Of a stretch of DNA of 63,537 bases, positions 59,409 to 63,537 are shown one piece after another. The position numbers and the translations under genes were made by a program. The DNA comes from Candidatus Fermentibacter sp. (GTDB lineage Bacteria > Fermentibacterota > Fermentibacteria > Fermentibacterales > Fermentibacteraceae), in NCBI GenBank assembly GCA_030373045.1, contig JAUCPW010000050.1:1-63537 (forward strand), read 5' to 3'. The notes under the pieces are model-generated. The model was given only the letters and a program-made list of their open reading frames with translations. It was not told the origin of the DNA and did no database searches. Every line of letters begins with the position of its first letter. The stretch's first letter is position 1.

Positions 59409-60695
59409 ATGCGGAGGGGTGGAACCGGGGTATTCCCCAGGGTCGCGGCCGTCGCCGCAGCCCTCGGGCTTGTGGCAGCCGCTGTCTTCGCGGAGAGCAT
59501 AGGGCTAGGCCCGGGTCCGGGCACGGGCAGGTTCCGGGTCATTTCTGCGATCCTGGCGACCGGGCTTCTGACTTACGGCATCCTCGGCAGCAGGTTCGGC
59601 TCGCTCTTCCGGGCCATCGGCCTGGTGTTCGCCTGGGCCGCGGTGGCCGTGCTCGTGCTGGAGGCGGCTTCATTCGCCGTCTCGAGGCTCGATCCGGCCC
59701 GCCGGGGCGGCACCCCTCCGGATGTCGAGCCGCCCTGGAGCGTCGCTCCGTCGGGAATCACGTACGAACCCTACACGGGATGGGGTAATGATCCAGCAAC
59801 TGCCGCCCCCGGCGTGATCCTCGACGCGTCGGGCTGCAGGACCGTGCCCGGCTCCTCGACCGATCCATCCGCATTCACCGTGTACGTCTACGGAGGCGAT
59901 GCCGTGCTCGGCGCCTCGATCGCCGACTCCGCCACGATCCCGTGTTTCATCCAGGAGGGGCTCGACTCTATCCGGCAGTCCCCCGTCAGGGTCGAGAACA
60001 GGGCGCGCCCGGGATGGACATCCACCCAGGCGCTGGTTGATCTGATGCTTTCGCTTCGCTCGGGCGCGGAACCGGATCTGGTCCTGTTCGTCGGCGGTTT
60101 CGAGGATGCCTCGGCGGCATGGAGCGCCGGCAGAGCCGGCGGGCATCTCTGCATGAGAATCATGGAGTCCTGCTTCACGAATCCCCGGCAGGGCGCGGGC
60201 GGCGGTCCCTGGAGGGCGGCACTGCAGTCCACCGAGACCTGGGGCTTCGTGTCCCCGCTCCTCCCCGGCGGCGCCGGAGGCGTGCCGGGAGCGGGGGATG
60301 GCTCCGCCCCCGAATCCCTAGGCGTCGAAGCCGCCGGGGTCTTCCTCGCCAACGCCGCGATGGCCGAAGGCCTGGGGCGCATCCACGGCTTCGAATGCCG
60401 CTTCTGCTGGCTGCCGGGCGTCCTCGTCACAGGCAAGGCCCTGACGCCCCCGGAGCAGGCCATCGTCGACGCCATGATGGACCTCGGACACGGCGCGGCG
60501 GACTTCGCGGCGCTGCTCGCAGCCTGCTCGGAGGAGATAAAGGCGGCAGACCCCCGCGAGGCCTGCGTCGTCTCGCTCGCCTCATCGCTCGATTCGCTCG
60601 AGGGCATAGTCTTCACAGGTCCCACGGGAACCTGCATGACCGCCGACGGCAACCTGGCCGTCGCCCGTGCGATCCTCGCAGGACTGGGGTACTGA
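59409..60695 (+). CDS. Membrane-anchored SGNH-like protein, catalytic residues lost
   Basis: 428 aa from the ATG at 59409 behind GGAGGGGTC. Two to three N-terminal helices (about 10-105), then a domain that aligns with the SGNH hydrolase at 60754. Here the nucleophile position is Asp164 (YGGDAVLG against FGGSAMWG), the Asn position is Glu232 (GGFEDAS against DGFNDVW) and the catalytic His position is Met410 (GTCMTADGN against GCHLNPFGN). It is probably a non-catalytic paralogue or partner. It ends 58 bp before the start of its homologue. Confidence 0.7.
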   Translation: MRRGGTGVFPRVAAVAAALGLVAAAVFAESIGLGPGPGTGRFRVISAILATGLLTYGILGSRFGSLFRAIGLVFAWAAVAVLVLEAASFAVSRLDPARRGGTPPDVEPPWSVAPSGITYEPYTGWGNDPATAAPGVILDASGCRTVPGSSTDPSAFTVYVYGGDAVLGASIADSATIPCFIQEGLDSIRQSPVRVENRARPGWTSTQALVDLMLSLRSGAEPDLVLFVGGFEDASAAWSAGRAGGHLCMRIMESCFTNPRQGAGGGPWRAALQSTETWGFVSPLLPGGAGGVPGAGDGSAPESLGVEAAGVFLANAAMAEGLGRIHGFECRFCWLPGVLVTGKALTPPEQAIVDAMMDLGHGAADFAALLAACSEEIKAADPREACVVSLASSLDSLEGIVFTGPTGTCMTADGNLAVARAILAGLGY

Positions 60696-60753
60696 TCGTG
60701 GAACAGTAGTCGTCAACCGCCGACTCTGCGGCATTCTCCCAGGAGATGCGCCT

Positions 60754-62166
60754 GTGACAGAAAGACATGAACCGGAGAAACCAGTTCGGGATGGAAATGC
60801 CGCACGCTACTCCTCTCTTGTCAGGGCTGTCGCCGCTGTCTCCGGTTCCCTCATGATCGCAGCCGCTCTTGCCGCCGACCTCATCGGGCTGAGCGTGCAG
60901 GGCGGATTCAGCAGGAACCAGATCCTCATGATGGCTGCAGGGCTGCTGCTGATCGCAGCTTCCATGCTGGGCAGGAGATTCCCCCGGGTCTACAATGCTG
61001 CGGGAGTCATCCTCCTGAACACACTCGTCGCACTGCTCCTCATCGAGATCATCTCGCTCATGGCCATGAAGATCTGGAATCCCAGGGAGATGGCGGTGCG
61101 GGCGATCAAGGAGCAGGTAGCAAATCTGTCCCAAGAGGAAGTCTCCGTTGTTCTCGGGCACTATGTCTCCTACCTGGTCTGGAAGGCCGATCCGCTCCAG
61201 CAGGGAGAGGAATCGACGGACGAGCGCGGATTCCGGAACACCTCATACCTAAGCACGGACCCCGATGCATACGAGATCTTCATGTTCGGCGGGTCGGCGA
61301 TGTGGGGCCTCGGAGTGCCGGACTCCTGCACGATCGCATCCCTGCTCCAGAGACGGTTCAACGAATCGCTCGACATCCCCGTGAGGATATCGAACTACGG
61401 CCAGATCTCGTGGGTCTCCACCCAGGAGCTGATATGCCTGATGATGGAGCTGCGGGACGGCGCAAGACCCGATCTGGTCATCTTCTACGACGGATTCAAC
61501 GACGTGTGGAGTTCGTATCAGAACGGAACGGCCGGGGAGCACCAGAACCTCCCCCAGTTGCGGAGCAGGATCGAGGGTACCGAAATACTGATGATCCGGA
61601 GCAACCTGCCGAAACTGATCTTCGAAAGCACGAACCTGGCACTCCTGATGAGGCTGGTACGCACCGATGGGACGCTCAGGCAGGAACCGGTCGAGATCGC
61701 GACCTACAGGACCATGGGAGTGGACGTTCATGCCCTCGCCGAGAGCACATATGCCGTATATTCGAGGAACATGGACATGGCTGCATCGCTCGGCAGCCAG
61801 TACGGGTTCGACTGCCTGTTTCTGTGGCAACCCTGCATCTACTGTGGTGACAAGACACTGACCCCGCATGAGCAGGAAATCCTGGAGTGCGGATCGGAGT
61901 TCTTCCGGGCGGGGGGGTACTCAGCATGGATGGAACTGGTCACCCTGACAGATGATCAAGTTGAGGCAGCTGTGCATTCCCGGAATCAACATATCGATCT
62001 CTCTGGCGTTCTGGACTACACCAGGGAGGAGTGCTACAGTGACTTCGCCGGCTGCCATCTGAACCCGTTCGGGAATGCCGTCGTCGCGGATTCCCTGGCC
62101 TGTCTGATCCGCGACCTGGGTTCGATACATGCAGTCATGCCGGAAAGGGCGGAAACGCCCCTCTGA
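60754..62166 (+). CDS. Membrane-anchored SGNH/GDSL-family hydrolase
   Basis: 470 aa with a GTG start at 60754 behind AGGAGATG. Helices at about 20-110. The SGNH core shows block I FGGSAMWG (Ser181), block III DGFNDVW (Asn249) and block V with Asp430 and His435 (SDFAGCHLNPFGN). It is probably an extracytoplasmic esterase or acyl-transfer enzyme acting on polysaccharide or lipid. Paired with a degenerate paralogue upstream and a membrane glycosyltransferase-like gene downstream, so a role in envelope polysaccharide is plausible. Base composition is slightly lower in GC than the window average. Confidence 0.78.
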   Translation: MTERHEPEKPVRDGNAARYSSLVRAVAAVSGSLMIAAALAADLIGLSVQGGFSRNQILMMAAGLLLIAASMLGRRFPRVYNAAGVILLNTLVALLLIEIISLMAMKIWNPREMAVRAIKEQVANLSQEEVSVVLGHYVSYLVWKADPLQQGEESTDERGFRNTSYLSTDPDAYEIFMFGGSAMWGLGVPDSCTIASLLQRRFNESLDIPVRISNYGQISWVSTQELICLMMELRDGARPDLVIFYDGFNDVWSSYQNGTAGEHQNLPQLRSRIEGTEILMIRSNLPKLIFESTNLALLMRLVRTDGTLRQEPVEIATYRTMGVDVHALAESTYAVYSRNMDMAASLGSQYGFDCLFLWQPCIYCGDKTLTPHEQEILECGSEFFRAGGYSAWMELVTLTDDQVEAAVHSRNQHIDLSGVLDYTREECYSDFAGCHLNPFGNAVVADSLACLIRDLGSIHAVMPERAETPL

Positions 62167-62175
62167 CAATCAACC

Positions 62176-63537
62176 TCAGATCTCGGCGAGACCTCGGTTC
62201 GATGCAGCCTCTGCCTTCTGCTCCAGCCTCTCCAGCAGGGGTTCCAGCCAGAGCCGTTCGCGTGTGAAGCGAAGGCTCGTGCCGCCATCCAGCCCTGACA
62301 CATGCATGTATGCATCGGCATGCCGTGAGAGAAGCCAGGCGGGCGAACTCTCGAGGTCGTACAGGGTCGTGTCGCCAAGGATTTCACAGGGCGATATCTC
62401 GATCCACGAAGCTTCGTCGAAGGGATCGGAGACGAAGAGCCTGCAACGACCGGTGGTTGCGCAGGAGTTCATCATCCAGAGGTCGTCAGAAACAGCGATT
62501 GCTCCATTTCCGATGGACATCGAAGAGTCGCACGGAGACTGGCATGTGCGTGTCGACGGCCAGAAGGGAAGCACATCGGTCGAATCGTCCGAGAACCTGG
62601 CGAAGAGGCATTCTGGATCTCCACCGGCATCGATTACCGGCCAGACCTGCTCCCAGAACGAAGACTCCCCGAACACCCCGGAACCTTCGGCCCCGATCGT
62701 GGACAATGCCTCTATGTAGGCGCCCGGCCAGACAGTGCCGTATCCGGCGACATCGCTCCGGATGCCGCTCACGAAGATCATCGCATCGTTGCCAGTACTT
62801 CGCTCAAGATCGGCGAGCCTCTCGATCACCGACCGGGTGTAGGAATCGGCCTGGCGGAACCTCGAGAGTTCGTCGCGAGCTGCGAGGAAGCAGCCCAGCA
62901 GGATAACGGAAACTGCGCAGAGGCCCGCCCTGCCCCGCAGCGATCCCGCGCCTGCGCTGAACAGGAGTGCAGCTCCGGGGAGGGCTGCGTAGGCGTAGTT
63001 GCTCCTGGGTGGCAGATTCAGGACAGTGAGAACAGGAAGAACAATGAATCCGAGCAGAAGAAGCCGCGTCCGCCAGCCCATTCTTGCGAAGAACAGAAGG
63101 GCCACGCCAGCAAGAACAAGCAGCCTGACAGGGATACCATCCAGCCAGGGTGAGAACGGGAGCTTCACGAGCGACGCCAGGTTGTTGACCATGAAGAAGC
63201 CGATGCTGGTGGATTCGGAGTATCCGAGTTCGAATCCCACCCAGTAGAGCCTCCATGCAACGTAGATCGCCGTCGGGATCAGGTACAGCAGTGATGCAGC
63301 GAAGAACCTCTTCATCGGACCGGGGCCGCTGTCACCTGTCATCGCCATTAGTAGAGTAGACACAATCGCCGGAATAGATGTGACATTCTCCGGGGAGACC
63401 CGGTGGAGGGAGTGACCTCCTGGCTGCATGATCGGGGTGCTAACCATTCCCTGAACAGCAGCCAGGAGGTCGAGGCGATTGTGGTGTTCAAGTATAGACT
63501 GGAGAGCCCACAGGGCAAAGAGGATGAAGCAACGAGG
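62176..63537 (-). CDS. Polytopic membrane protein, GT39-like, cut by window edge
   Basis: Open to the window end with no start inside, so at least 453 codons; an internal ATG at 63447 is not a likely true start because the preceding 30 codons are hydrophobic coding sequence (CFILFALWALQSILEHHNRLDLLAAVQG). At least six helices are followed by a C-terminal soluble domain (about the last 240 residues). The RLYWVGFELG segment after a long helix recalls RLYYFG motifs of GT39/arabinofuranosyltransferase-like membrane proteins. Function is inferred only weakly. Confidence 0.6.
   Translation of the reverse strand, partial: PRCFILFALWALQSILEHHNRLDLLAAVQGMVSTPIMQPGGHSLHRVSPENVTSIPAIVSTLLMAMTGDSGPGPMKRFFAASLLYLIPTAIYVAWRLYWVGFELGYSESTSIGFFMVNNLASLVKLPFSPWLDGIPVRLLVLAGVALLFFARMGWRTRLLLLGFIVLPVLTVLNLPPRSNYAYAALPGAALLFSAGAGSLRGRAGLCAVSVILLGCFLAARDELSRFRQADSYTRSVIERLADLERSTGNDAMIFVSGIRSDVAGYGTVWPGAYIEALSTIGAEGSGVFGESSFWEQVWPVIDAGGDPECLFARFSDDSTDVLPFWPSTRTCQSPCDSSMSIGNGAIAVSDDLWMMNSCATTGRCRLFVSDPFDEASWIEISPCEILGDTTLYDLESSPAWLLSRHADAYMHVSGLDGGTSLRFTRERLWLEPLLERLEQKAEAASNRGLAEI

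Noticed and set aside
1-63537. CRISPR array, insertion sequence, prophage or integrase
   Set aside because: No regularly spaced short repeats, transposase, integrase or phage structural genes were found on reading both strands; the only repeats are the 246-bp pair and the Nudix duplication.

Overview
The window is a high-GC, gene-dense bacterial chromosome segment. It carries [FeFe] and [NiFe] hydrogenases, and four secreted proteins whose last 70-90 residues look like type IX secretion (Por) C-terminal sorting domains. It also carries lipoproteins and outer-membrane-type proteins. Together these suggest an anaerobic, fermentative, Gram-negative member of the Fibrobacteres-Chlorobi-Bacteroidetes (FCB) superphylum, perhaps a candidate phylum such as Fermentibacterota. 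The lineage is inferred from gene content only; no marker gene here settles it.

Layout. 1-2417: thioredoxin-fold lipoprotein, 1-Cys peroxiredoxin, ComB-like phosphatase. 2442-12367: a Rex-controlled operon with a strong promoter and a near-consensus Rex operator, then rex, hydC, hydB, hydA (electron-bifurcating [FeFe] hydrogenase), a second H-cluster protein fused to a histidine kinase, a response regulator, a receiver-kinase hybrid, a DUF4097-like protein and an amidase. 12360-31087: mostly secreted and envelope genes. These are a beta-propeller protein, secG, tRNA-Leu(GAG), an FG-GAP protein broken by an in-frame TAG, a B12-type radical SAM enzyme, a C25-type (gingipain-like) protease, a degraded copy of the radical SAM 3' end, a V4R protein, a glycosyltransferase, a TetR/RND efflux cassette with two membrane fusion proteins, and a C10 (streptopain-like) protease.

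31141-44651: the most unusual region. tag and a divergent hypA are followed by a co-directional run: hypC, hypD, hypE, two roadblock proteins, an MglA-like GTPase, a DUF4388-roadblock protein, a DnaA-like AAA+ ATPase without the DNA-binding domain, a small three-cysteine V4R-like protein, group-3-type [NiFe] hydrogenase small and large subunits, a ferredoxin fused to the same three-cysteine domain, a maturation protease, a HypF reduced to its C-terminal half, and hypB. Embedding a small-GTPase/roadblock/DnaA-like module inside a hydrogenase and maturation locus is the best candidate here for an undescribed system.

44627-63537: CutC, band-7 protein, outer membrane protein, SPASM-type radical SAM, Nudix hydrolase with an internal duplication, alpha/beta hydrolase lipoprotein, glutamine cyclotransferase, M48 protease, SH3 protein, CHASE2 adenylate cyclase, GAF/HD-GYP protein, two transporters, an SGNH-hydrolase pair of which one has lost its catalytic residues, and a membrane protein cut by the window edge. 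H2 metabolism ties the window together: Rex senses NADH/NAD+, the [FeFe] enzyme is expected to exchange electrons among NADH, ferredoxin and H2, the H-cluster kinase may sense H2, and the [NiFe] enzyme with its Hyp factors adds a second H2 route.
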